From contig NZ_FXTJ01000001.1 in NCBI RefSeq assembly GCF_900182545.1, positions 959,082 to 1,023,081 on the forward strand: a stretch of DNA of 64,000 nt, given 5' to 3'. The notes under the pieces are model-generated. The model was not told the DNA's origin. It worked only from the letters and a program-made list of their open reading frames with translations, and ran no database searches. This document shows, in pieces, positions 35,182-43,800 of this stretch. Position numbers and translations under genes: made by a program. The stretch's first letter is position 1. Each line of letters starts with the position of its first letter. The stretch comes from Geodermatophilus aquaeductus (lineage in GTDB: Bacteria > Actinomycetota > Actinomycetes > Mycobacteriales > Geodermatophilaceae).

Positions 35182-36934
35182 CGCCGGCACCTCCCACGGG
35201 GACGGGCGCGACGACGCGCAGCGGCCGGTCGCCGTCGCCGCCGATGCGCGCGAGCCGCGCGGCGCGCGAGTCGAGCAGCGTGCCGACGTCGAGGCGGCGC
35301 AGCTCGTCGAGCTCGCGCACCAGGGCGGCGCGGACCAGGCCGGCGGCCGACAGCGGGTCGGTGTGCGCGCCCCCGGGCGGCTCGGGCACCACCGAGGTGG
35401 CGATGCCGCTGTCGCGCAGGTGCGCCGCGCCCAGCCGCATGGCACGCGCGGCGGTGGGCGCCGCGGTCGCCGTCCGCCAGAGGATCGCCGCGCAGCCCTC
35501 GGGGCTGATCACCGACAGGTAGGCGTTCTCCAGGACCAGCAGCCGGTCGGAGGTGCACAGGGCCAGGGCGCCGCCGCTGCCGCCCTCGCCGGTCAGCACC
35601 GCGACGACCGGGACCCGCAGCCGGCTGCTGCGCATGATGATCTCGGCGATCGCGTGCGCCTGGCCGCGTTCCTCCGCCGCGGGGCCGGGATGCGCGCCGG
35701 GGGTGTCGACGAGGGTGACGACCGGCAGGCCGAAGGTCTCGGCGTGAGCCATGAGGCGCATCGCCTTGCGGTAGCCCTCGGGGTGCGGCATGCCGAAGTT
35801 GCGGGCCACCCGCTCGCGCACCGTGTGGCCCTTCTCGTGGCCGATCACCACGACGCGCCGCCCGTCGAGCACCGCCACCCCGCCGACGACGGCCGGGTCG
35901 TCGGCGAACGCGCGGTCGCCGTGCAGCTCGACGAAGTCGTCGAAGGCGGTGTGCAGGTAGTCCAGCGTCGTCGGCCGTCCGGTGACCCGCGCCCGCTGGA
36001 CGACGTCCCAGGCGTCGAGCTCGGGACCGGCGTCCGGGTCCTCGTCGGAGGTGGCCGGGGCAGCGGGGACCGCCTCCGGGACCCGCGGGGCGATCGGGAC
36101 CGGCTCCGGGCGCGGGCCGTGGAGCTCGAGCAGCCGCACGAGCAGCGGACGCAGCTCCGCGCGGGTCTCCACCCGGTCGACCAGGCCGTGGGCCAGCAGG
36201 AACTCCGCGGTCTGGAAGTCGCTGGGCAGCTCGGCGCGGATGGTCTCCTGCACCACCCGAGGGCCGGCGAAGCCGACGTGCGCGCCGCGCTCGCCGACGA
36301 GGACGGCGGCGAGGGTGGCGAAGGACGCCGACACCCCGCCGTAGGTGGGGTCGGTGAGCACGCAGACCGAGAGCAGGCCCGCCTCGTGCAGCCGCGCGAA
36401 GGCGTGGCTGACCCGCGCCATCTGGAACAGCGAGAACACGCCCTCCTGCATGCGGGCGCCCCCGCTCGCGCACACGGTCACCAGGGGCAGGCCGCGCTGC
36501 AGCGCGAGGTCGGCGGCCGCGGTGATCCGCCGGCCGACCTCGACGCCCATCGAGCCGCCCAGGAACCCGAAGTCCATCGCGGCGAGGACCACCGGGGCGC
36601 CGCCGATGCGGGCGGTGCCGAGGACGACGGCCTCGGTCTCGCCGGAGCGGTCCTCGGCCTCCAGCAGCCGCTCGCGGTACTCGCGCAGGTCGGTGAAGGC
36701 CAGCGGGTCCAGGGGTCCCGGGGGGCAGGCCCGCTCGTCGAAGCTGCCGTCGTCGGCCAGGAGCGCGATCCGGGCGCGGGCACCGAGGCGCAGGTGGTGG
36801 TCGCACTCGGGGCAGACCGAGAGGTTGCGGTCCAGGCGCTTGCGGTAGAGCAGCCAGCCGCAGCTGGGACAGCTCACCCAGTCGACCGGCCCGACCGCCG
36901 CACTGGCGGGCCGGGCCGGGGTCGTCGCGGTCAC
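35168..36934 (-). CDS. Acetyl-CoA carboxylase carboxyltransferase, beta-alpha fusion
   Basis: The 588-residue protein joins AccD and AccA in that order. A Cys4 zinc ribbon (CPSC...CPEC, about residues 22-45) and the beta half with FGFLGGSMGVEVGRRI and CASGGARMQEG come first. A Pro-rich joint near 300-330 leads to the alpha half with ARNFGMPHPEGYRKAMRLM, DTPGAHPGPAAEERGQ and GEGGSGGALAL. It transfers the carboxyl group to acetyl-CoA, giving malonyl-CoA for the polyketide synthase. Its GTG overlaps the upstream cyclase stop. Confidence 0.93.
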   Translation of the reverse strand: MTATTPARPASAAVGPVDWVSCPSCGWLLYRKRLDRNLSVCPECDHHLRLGARARIALLADDGSFDERACPPGPLDPLAFTDLREYRERLLEAEDRSGETEAVVLGTARIGGAPVVLAAMDFGFLGGSMGVEVGRRITAAADLALQRGLPLVTVCASGGARMQEGVFSLFQMARVSHAFARLHEAGLLSVCVLTDPTYGGVSASFATLAAVLVGERGAHVGFAGPRVVQETIRAELPSDFQTAEFLLAHGLVDRVETRAELRPLLVRLLELHGPRPEPVPIAPRVPEAVPAAPATSDEDPDAGPELDAWDVVQRARVTGRPTTLDYLHTAFDDFVELHGDRAFADDPAVVGGVAVLDGRRVVVIGHEKGHTVRERVARNFGMPHPEGYRKAMRLMAHAETFGLPVVTLVDTPGAHPGPAAEERGQAHAIAEIIMRSSRLRVPVVAVLTGEGGSGGALALCTSDRLLVLENAYLSVISPEGCAAILWRTATAAPTAARAMRLGAAHLRDSGIATSVVPEPPGGAHTDPLSAAGLVRAALVRELDELRRLDVGTLLDSRAARLARIGGDGDRPLRVVAPVPVGGAGDAVR

Positions 36935-37257
36935 GACCGCTCCGCCGACCACTCGTAGAAGCGCCGGGCCATGGCGTCGCGCGGGGACTTCCAGTTCGGG
37001 TCGTAGGCGACGATGTAGGGCCGCAGTTCCTCGCTGACCGACCGGAACGCCGGCAGGGTCTGCGCGACCGCCATGGCCTCCTGCTCGGGGCGATCGAACT
37101 CGATCAGGTGCACGTAGAGGTCGTGGAAGGTGAACAGCTGCCGGCGCCGCACCCCGATCTCGTACGGCATCGACGTCGCGTCGGAGCGGGCGAAGACGTC
37201 AGCGACGCGGCTCGCGTCCGCGGGCGTCATCTTCGCGATGATCATGGTCTGGTGCAC
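36931..37257 (-). CDS. TcmI-family polyketide cyclase, first gene of the operon
   Basis: About 108 residues from the GTG at 37257, which has GGAG at good spacing; an ATG at 37245 is also possible. MTPADASRVADVFARSD, HDLYVHLIEFDRPEQEAM and RPYIVAYDPNWKSPRDAMARRFYEW match the TcmI/WhiE ORFVII ferredoxin-like cyclases, which close later rings of aromatic polyketides. It is the promoter-proximal gene of the minus-strand operon that runs to 25881. Confidence 0.9.
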   Translation of the reverse strand: MHQTMIIAKMTPADASRVADVFARSDATSMPYEIGVRRRQLFTFHDLYVHLIEFDRPEQEAMAVAQTLPAFRSVSEELRPYIVAYDPNWKSPRDAMARRFYEWSAERS

Positions 37258-37658
37258 GGGCACTCCAGCGTCGCTGTGGGCCGGCGGGGGCCGGCGGGCC
37301 GATGGACGGCGGGACCGGTGCGGCCGGCGGCCGGGTCCGGTGTGCGGCGACGCTAGGGCGACGGCGGGGTCGCCGGACACCGGCCACGGGTCGGATTCGG
37401 CGGGCCCGTCCAGGGGAGGGGGAGCGCGGTCACCGGGACGGGCTCCGGGCGGAGGGGGTGGCACGTCCTCCGGCCCCACACCCGGGGGCGCGCCGGTACC
37501 GTCCTTCCGGACCGGCAGACCACGACCCGGGTATGAATCCGACGGCCCATCGCGCTCGCCGCGTCGCTGACCGGTGGCGGCGGGTGACCGGGCGTCGCTA
37601 GCTTCCGGGTCCCTGGACCAGCGGCGCTCCGGCGTCGGGACCTGAGCGGAGCCAACGC
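37258..37658. promoter_or_regulatory. Divergent promoter region, polyketide operon / pseudo-response regulator
   Basis: This 401-bp gap separates the polyketide operon from the regulator at 37659. It holds a TAGCTT (about 37598) that could be the -10 for the regulator, and GGGTAT in the sequence CGGGTATGAA (37528-37537). The same 10-mer occurs in inverted orientation at 41544-41553. No coding sequence was recognised. A clear polyketide promoter was not identified. Confidence 0.4.
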
Positions 37659-38390
37659 ATGGGCGAGCCGGAGGGGACCGTCCCACCACGGGACGCGCCC
37701 CGACGGGCCGGTCCCCCGGCCCGCGTCCTCATCTGCGACGACCACGAGGTGCTGCGGCACGGCCTGCGCGCCGTCCTGCGCTGGGCGCCGGACCTCGCCG
37801 TCGTCGCCGAGGCCGCCGACGCCGGCCAGGCGCTGGAGCTGGCCGCCGAGCTGCATCCCGACGTCACCCTGCTCGGCCTGGGCACCCAGGGGCCGGCGAT
37901 GACCGAGCTGGTGCGGGCGCTGACCGAGACCGGGACCCGCGTCGTCCTGCTCGGCGAGGCCGGCAGCGGCGCGGACCTGGTGGAGGCCCTGCGCGCCGGC
38001 GCGCGCGGCTACGTCTACACGACCGTCAGCTCCGACCGCCTGGTCGAGGGCGTGCGCGCGGTGGTGCGGGGGGAGACGCTGCTCGACGCCGCCGTCACCG
38101 GCGAGCTGCTGCACCACCTCGACGGCGCGCGGTCGTCGTCGGCGGCCGACGACCCGGGCGGGCGCAACGCGCTGACCGCCCGACAGCAGGCCGTCTCCGA
38201 GCTGGTGGCCGAGGGCCTGACCAACGCGGAGATCGCCGCGCGGCTGGACGTCAGCCGCGCCACCGTCAAGGGCCACATCACCGTCGCCCTGCGGCGGCTG
38301 GGGCTGCGCGACCGGACCCAGCTGGCCATCCACGTGAACCGCAGGTCACGGCCCGGTACCGGCTGGGAGGCCGGCCCCGTCCGAGGCTGA
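37659..38390 (+). CDS. Atypical NarL-type regulator without phospho-acceptor
   Basis: The 243-residue protein has a receiver-like domain and a LuxR helix-turn-helix (LTARQQAVSELVAEGLTNAEIAARLDVSRATVKGHITVALRRLG). The acidic pair is present (ICDDHE), but the phospho-acceptor position reads Gly (VTLLGLGTQG). The switch Thr and Lys are also missing (VVLLGEAG, GYVYTTV). Aspartyl phosphorylation is therefore not expected. Control by a ligand or partner is possible, as in atypical regulators of Streptomyces antibiotic clusters. It is divergent from the polyketide operon and may regulate it. Confidence 0.87.
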   Translation: MGEPEGTVPPRDAPRRAGPPARVLICDDHEVLRHGLRAVLRWAPDLAVVAEAADAGQALELAAELHPDVTLLGLGTQGPAMTELVRALTETGTRVVLLGEAGSGADLVEALRAGARGYVYTTVSSDRLVEGVRAVVRGETLLDAAVTGELLHHLDGARSSSAADDPGGRNALTARQQAVSELVAEGLTNAEIAARLDVSRATVKGHITVALRRLGLRDRTQLAIHVNRRSRPGTGWEAGPVRG

Positions 38391-38616
38391 GCTCCGTACG
38401 CGGCCCGTGACGCTGGGTACCGGCCCGTCGGGACCGCCGGCCGGGTCCCGGCGCGCCGCGCGGGAACCTGGACGAAACCTGTGAACAGCGTGCAGATTGC
38501 CTGTCAACGCCGGACGGTTGTGCGCTACCGTTCGGCGCGTCCGCTGAGACGGACGGGTTCCGTACGGCTGGAGACCCCGGCCTGGGCTCGTCAGCCACCC
38601 GGGCAGGGGGACACAG

Positions 38617-39432
38617 ATGGGTTCCGACGACGTGCAGAGGGGCTCCGGCCCCGTGCCTCCGCGCCCACGAGGGCCGATCGGCCCGGCGCCGGGTGTGCCG
38701 GCCCCGGGGCGCTGGGCTCCGCCCCGCTCCCGCCCGCTGCCGCACCCGGCCCGCCCGCTCGCCATCCGGCCGCCGTCGAGCCTCGTCCGCGTGCTGCTGT
38801 GCGAGGACCGCGAGGTGTTCCGGCTGGGGCTGCGGGAGGTCCTCGAGGCCGAGCCGGACATGGCCGTGGTCGCCGAGACCGACCACCTGCCGGGGGCGCT
38901 CGCGGCCGTCGAGAGGGTGCCCACCCAGGTCGTCGTCGCCCGGCAGGGCCTCGTCGACGGGCCCACGCTGCCCGTGCTGCGCGAGCTGTGCGGCCGGGGG
39001 ACGGCGGTGCTCGTGCTCGCCGAGCCGCGCGAGGAGTGCGGCCCCGAGCTGGTGCAGGTGCTGCGCGCCGGGGTGCGGGGCTACCTGCCCCGGTGCTCGG
39101 CCGCCGCCCGGCTGGTCGAGGCCGTGCGCGCGCTGGCCCGCCACGAGCCGGCCATCGACTCCTCGGCCACCAGCCAGCTCGTGCGCTGGCTGACCGACCC
39201 GTCGACGCCGGCCGAGACGCCCGACCGGGCCCTCGACCGGCTCACCGACCGGCAGCGCGAGGTCGCCGAGCTGGTCGCCCAGGGGCTGAGCAACGAGGAG
39301 ATCGCCCGGCGGCTGTTCCTCAGCCTGGCGACCGTGAAGAGCCACCTCACCGCCTCGATGCGGCGGCTCGGCGTCCGCAGCCGGACCCAGCTGGCCATCC
39401 TCGTCAACCGCGACCGCTCACCGGCGGCGTAG
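38617..39432 (+). CDS. Second atypical NarL-type regulator without phospho-acceptor
   Basis: The 271-residue protein has a Pro/Arg-rich N-terminal extension (about residues 1-55), a receiver-like domain and a LuxR helix-turn-helix (LTDRQREVAELVAQGLSNEEIARRLFLSLATVKSHLTASMRRLG). The acidic residues survive (LLCEDRE), but the acceptor position is Ala (QVVVARQGLVDG). The conserved Thr and Lys are replaced (VLVLAEPRE, GYLPRCS). It is a diverged paralogue of the gene at 37659. No kinase gene is nearby. A role in pigment control is inferred from position. Confidence 0.87.
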   Translation: MGSDDVQRGSGPVPPRPRGPIGPAPGVPAPGRWAPPRSRPLPHPARPLAIRPPSSLVRVLLCEDREVFRLGLREVLEAEPDMAVVAETDHLPGALAAVERVPTQVVVARQGLVDGPTLPVLRELCGRGTAVLVLAEPREECGPELVQVLRAGVRGYLPRCSAAARLVEAVRALARHEPAIDSSATSQLVRWLTDPSTPAETPDRALDRLTDRQREVAELVAQGLSNEEIARRLFLSLATVKSHLTASMRRLGVRSRTQLAILVNRDRSPAA

Positions 39433-39442
39433 GCGGTCCCTC

Positions 39443-39464
39443 GGGCCCGGGTCGTCCGGGGCCC
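39443..39464. terminator. Hairpin between convergent genes
   Basis: GGGCCCGG and CCGGGGCCC can pair with one bulged G around GTCGT. It lies between the regulator stop (39432) and the permease stop (39478). It probably terminates both. Confidence 0.5.
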
Positions 39465-39477
39465 AGGGGGCAGGGGC

Positions 39478-40355
39478 TCAGGACAGGTCGCGGCGGACCA
39501 GCAGCAGGCCGGTCAGGGCGATCGCGCCGGCGAGGAACGCGCCGAGCACCCAGGCGGCCTGGGCGCCGTCGACCACCGCGACGACGCCCGGGGTCCGCAC
39601 CGTGCCCCCGGCCAGCGCGGCCACCAGCGAGCCGGCGTTCACGCCCGGCAGCGCCCGCTGGAGGGTGTCGAACACCTCCAGCAGCGGTGCGGCCACGTTG
39701 ACGACCAGGCTCTCGACGGCGAGCACCCACACCAGCCCGAGCCCGATGGCCAGCGCCGTGCCGCGCAGCGCCGTGCCGAGGAGCATGCCGAGCACGCCCC
39801 AGGTGGCGGCCACGAGCAGGCCGCCGCCGAAGCCGCGGGCGAGCTCGCCGAGCCCCGGCCAGTCCGCCGGCGCCCCTTCCGCCCCGGCGATGAGAGCGCT
39901 GGCGCCGGCGGTGAGCGCGAGGCTGAAGGCCACCGTGCCGGCGAGGACGGTGAGCAGCGCCAGCACCTGCCCGGCGAGGACGGTCGTCCGGCGCGGCCCC
40001 TGGGCCAGCAGCGTCTTGAGCGTCCCCCAGCCGTACTCGCTGCCGGCCAGCAGCGCGCCGAGGGTGAGCAGCAGCGCGCCGCCGAACAGCGGCAGCCCCG
40101 ACAGCGCGTTGCCGACCAGCCGGTCGGGGAGCGTGGTGGCCAGGACCTGCTCCGGCGGGATGCCCTCGAAGGAGGATCCCCGGCGGTAGCTGATGTAGGG
40201 GATGAGCAGGCTGAACACCAGCTGCAGGGCCGGCCACAGCCCCAGCAGCACCCAGGTGGCCGGGCGGCGCCCCAGCTTGAGCAGCTCGGCGCGGACGATC
40301 GAGGGCAGGGAGCCGGAGGTGCGGACGGGCAGGCCCGCGACCGCGGTCGCGGCGC

Positions 40356-40359
<4 letters not shown>
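39478..40359 (-). CDS. ABC-2 type permease
   Basis: About 293 residues from the GTG at 40359, with six or so predicted helices. IVRAELLKLGRRPATWVLLGLWPALQLVFS and LLAGSEYGWGTLKTLLAQGPRRTTVLAGQVLALL match ABC-2 permeases of the bacitracin/lantibiotic exporter kind. Its start overlaps the ATPase stop (GTGA), so the two form one exporter. Export of the polyketide product or self-protection is possible but rests only on proximity. Confidence 0.87.
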
Positions 40360-41363
<1,004 letters not shown>

Positions 41364-41676
41364 GCGGGGACTGTGCCCGCGGCGCGCCCGGGCTGTCGAC
41401 GCTCCGAGGGGCTTCCGTGCCGAATCCGACCGGGGGTGTGCGACCTGTGGGGGAGACCCCCTCCGGAGGTCGGCGGTCCCCTCCGTCCCGGGGCCGGGAC
41501 GGCTCCCCCCTGGGCCGGTCCTACGACCTCCGGCGGAGACATGTTCATACCCGCGGCCGATTGGACGTGCCCTGACTCACAGGGAGTGTGTGCCGCACTG
41601 CCAGGCACCTCACAGGATCCCGAGCCGTCCCTCCCGCGGACCGCCGGGCCGCCACACCCCTCAGAGAGGCCGACCG
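41364..41676. promoter_or_regulatory. Divergent promoter region, exporter / beta-helix protein
   Basis: No gene was recognised here. A hairpin-capable stretch (GGGGGAGACCCCC near 41450-41462, inside CGACCT...AGGTCG) and TTCATACCCG (41544-41553), an inverted copy of the 10-mer upstream of the regulator at 37659, are the only features noted. GAGAGG at 41664 is the RBS of the beta-helix gene. Confidence 0.35.
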
Positions 41677-43044
41677 ATGGACCGAGCAACGACGACGAGA
41701 TCGAGGTTCCGCGGCCGCGCTCTGCGCGCCCTCGCGGTGACCGGGGCCGGGGCTCTGCTGCTGGCCGCACTGCCCGGCGTGGCGTCAGCCGACGAGGGCG
41801 GCGGGGGACGGACCTGGGACGTCCGTCCCGGTCAGTCGATCCAGGCCGCCGTGGACGCGGCCAGGTCCGGGGACACCATCCGGATCGCGCCCGGGACGTA
41901 CCGGGAGGCCGTGTGTGTGGTCGGCAAGGGCCTGACCATCCAGGGCGCCGGGTCCGAGCGCACGAAGATCCGGTGGGACCGGGGGACCGAGCCGGCGCGC
42001 ACGCCCTGCTGGGAGGCGACCAACGCCGCCGATCTCGAGGACGACGACGCCATCCTGGCCGACAACGTGTCGGCGTTCTTCTTCCTCAACCCGGACAAGC
42101 CGGTCACGGTCAAGGACCTGCAGACCCGCGACCACACCGCGAACGGCGTCGCGGCCTGGGGCGCCAACGGCTTCACCGTCACTGGCACCAAGGGCATCGG
42201 CCACGACCGGTACGGCATCCTCGCGGCCAACTCGAGGCACATCCACATCGTCGGCAACGTCGAGGAGGGCGTGGACCGGGCCCGCCGCGGCCAGGCCCCG
42301 GACGCCGGGACCGCCGGCATCTCCGTCGGTGACTCCGCCAACTCCGCCGCACTGGTGGCCGGCAACCGGGTGCGCGGCTACAACCTGGGCGTGTTCCTCC
42401 GCGAGTCCAGCGGTGGGCGCGTCGACGCCAACCACCTCAGCGGCAACTGCGTCGGCATCCTCGTGTTCGACGACTCGGGCACCGAGATCCCCGACCGCAC
42501 GCGCAACGTCGAGGGCGGCGACTGGCGGATCACGGCCAACGTGTCCACCGCCAACAACCGGTTCTGCCTGCAGGGCCGTGAGGGTGACCAGCGGATCTCC
42601 GGCGTCGGCATGGCCGTGGTCAACGCGTCCAACGTGCAGATCAGCGCCAACGTGTTCCGGGACAACGTCCCGACGCTCCCGCCGCCGCCCGGCGTGGTCG
42701 TGCCGCCGAACGCCCCGCCGCTGACCTTCCCCTCGGGTGGGCTCGTGATGCTGACCTTCCCGCCGCCGCCTCCGCCCGCTCCGCAGGGCATCGCCAACCC
42801 GGGGCAGGTCACCCAGGTGAGCACGGTGGCCAACTGGTTCGGCAACAACGTGGCGCTCCGGCCCGTGTTCGCGACGCCCGGCGGTCCGCCGACCGGTGCC
42901 CGTCTCGAGCAGATGGACATCTACGTCGGTGACACCAGGGACAACCCGTTCCTCGGCCAGCCCGGACCGGGCCTGGAGTTCCGGCACAACCACTGCGACG
43001 CCAGCTACCCGGCCAACATCTGCGGACAGCCCTACCCGGTCTGA
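41677..43044 (+). CDS. Secreted right-handed beta-helix repeat protein (NosD-like)
   Basis: The 455-residue protein starts with an Arg-rich signal peptide (residues 1-about 35, LRALAVTGAGALLLAALPGVASA). It then has TWDVRPGQSIQAAVDAARSGDTIRIAPGTYREAVCVVGKGLTIQGAG, the typical entry into a parallel beta-helix. Repeated N/G-rich turns follow (ANSRHIHIVGN, GNRVRGYNLGVFLRES, ITANVSTANNRF). A Pro-rich insert interrupts it near 330-370. Such folds bind or cut polysaccharides, or act structurally at the cell surface. No catalytic residues can be assigned. Confidence 0.85.
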   Translation: MDRATTTRSRFRGRALRALAVTGAGALLLAALPGVASADEGGGGRTWDVRPGQSIQAAVDAARSGDTIRIAPGTYREAVCVVGKGLTIQGAGSERTKIRWDRGTEPARTPCWEATNAADLEDDDAILADNVSAFFFLNPDKPVTVKDLQTRDHTANGVAAWGANGFTVTGTKGIGHDRYGILAANSRHIHIVGNVEEGVDRARRGQAPDAGTAGISVGDSANSAALVAGNRVRGYNLGVFLRESSGGRVDANHLSGNCVGILVFDDSGTEIPDRTRNVEGGDWRITANVSTANNRFCLQGREGDQRISGVGMAVVNASNVQISANVFRDNVPTLPPPPGVVVPPNAPPLTFPSGGLVMLTFPPPPPPAPQGIANPGQVTQVSTVANWFGNNVALRPVFATPGGPPTGARLEQMDIYVGDTRDNPFLGQPGPGLEFRHNHCDASYPANICGQPYPV

Positions 43045-43060
43045 CCCGCACCCGCACCGC

Positions 43061-43098
43061 CCGAGGGCGGTCCCGGCACCTGCCGGGGCCGCCCTCGG
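43061..43098. terminator. Hairpin terminator after the beta-helix gene
   Basis: Sixteen-base arms (43061-43076 and 43083-43098) pair with one G-U and a CACCTG loop, between the stops at 43044 and 43114. It can serve both converging transcripts. Confidence 0.85.
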
Positions 43099-43113
43099 CG
43101 CGTGTGCGGAGGA

Positions 43114-43800
43114 CTAGCGGCGGCGGCCGAGGAGCCAGCCGACCAGCACGCCGAGCAGGGTGAGTCCCGCGCCGCCGAGCGCGCCGACGGCGAGGGGCTG
43201 CAGGTCCGACGACGACGCCGCGGCGGCCGCGGGCCTCGCCCGGAACACCTGCGGCTCCGGCGCGGCCGGCGTTCCCGCGGGAACGCCCGCCGGTGCCGTC
43301 TCCGTGGAGCTCACCGCGGCCGACGAGGCGCGGGCGGCGGCGGGCGCGGCCTCCACCGGCGCACCGGAGGTCAGCTCCTGGTCGATCGCGGTGAAGAACT
43401 GGCCGGCCATCCGCTTGGCGACGCCGCTGATCATGCGCTGCCCGACGCCGGCCACCGGCCCGCCCACGACGGCGTCGGCGGAGTAGGTGAGCGTCGTCCC
43501 CTCGTCGTGCGGCTCGAGGTCGATCCTCACCTTCGCGCGGACGTTGCCCGGCGCGCCGGCGCCCGAGGCGTGCATGACGTAGGACGAGTGCGGCTGCTGG
43601 TCGGTCAGCCGCACCTCGCCGGCGTAGGTGCCGCGGATGGCGCCCACGCCCACCGCGACGTCCATCCGGTACTCGTCCTCGCCGGTGCGCTGCAGCGTCT
43701 CGCAGCCGGGGATCGTCCGCGCCAGCACGGCGGGGTCGGTGATGACCGCCCACACCTGCTCGGGCGACCCGTGCAGCACCGCCGAGCCGTCGAGGTTCAC
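43114..43800 (-). CDS. coxG: CoxG-like SRPBCC protein with C-terminal membrane anchor
   Basis: The 228-residue protein has an N-terminal CoxG/SRPBCC domain (about 1-150, LDGSAVLHGSPEQVWAVITDPAVLARTIPGCETLQ). An Ala/Pro linker and a single C-terminal transmembrane helix (AVGALGGAGLTLLGVLVGWLLGRRR) follow. CoxG recruits CO dehydrogenase to the membrane in carboxydotrophs, and this relative may do the same for the hydroxylase encoded upstream. Palindrome A copy 4 lies in the linker, reading GVPAGTP. The GTG start overlaps the large-subunit stop. Confidence 0.88.
   Translation of the reverse strand: MNLDGSAVLHGSPEQVWAVITDPAVLARTIPGCETLQRTGEDEYRMDVAVGVGAIRGTYAGEVRLTDQQPHSSYVMHASGAGAPGNVRAKVRIDLEPHDEGTTLTYSADAVVGGPVAGVGQRMISGVAKRMAGQFFTAIDQELTSGAPVEAAPAAARASSAAVSSTETAPAGVPAGTPAAPEPQVFRARPAAAAASSSDLQPLAVGALGGAGLTLLGVLVGWLLGRRR
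43268..43287. repeat. Palindromic element A, copy 4, inside coxG
   Basis: The full 20-bp form GGCGTTCCCGCGGGAACGCC lies in frame within the Ala/Pro linker of the CoxG-like protein. It identically matches the copy at 18809-18828, 24 kb away. Confidence 0.88.
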
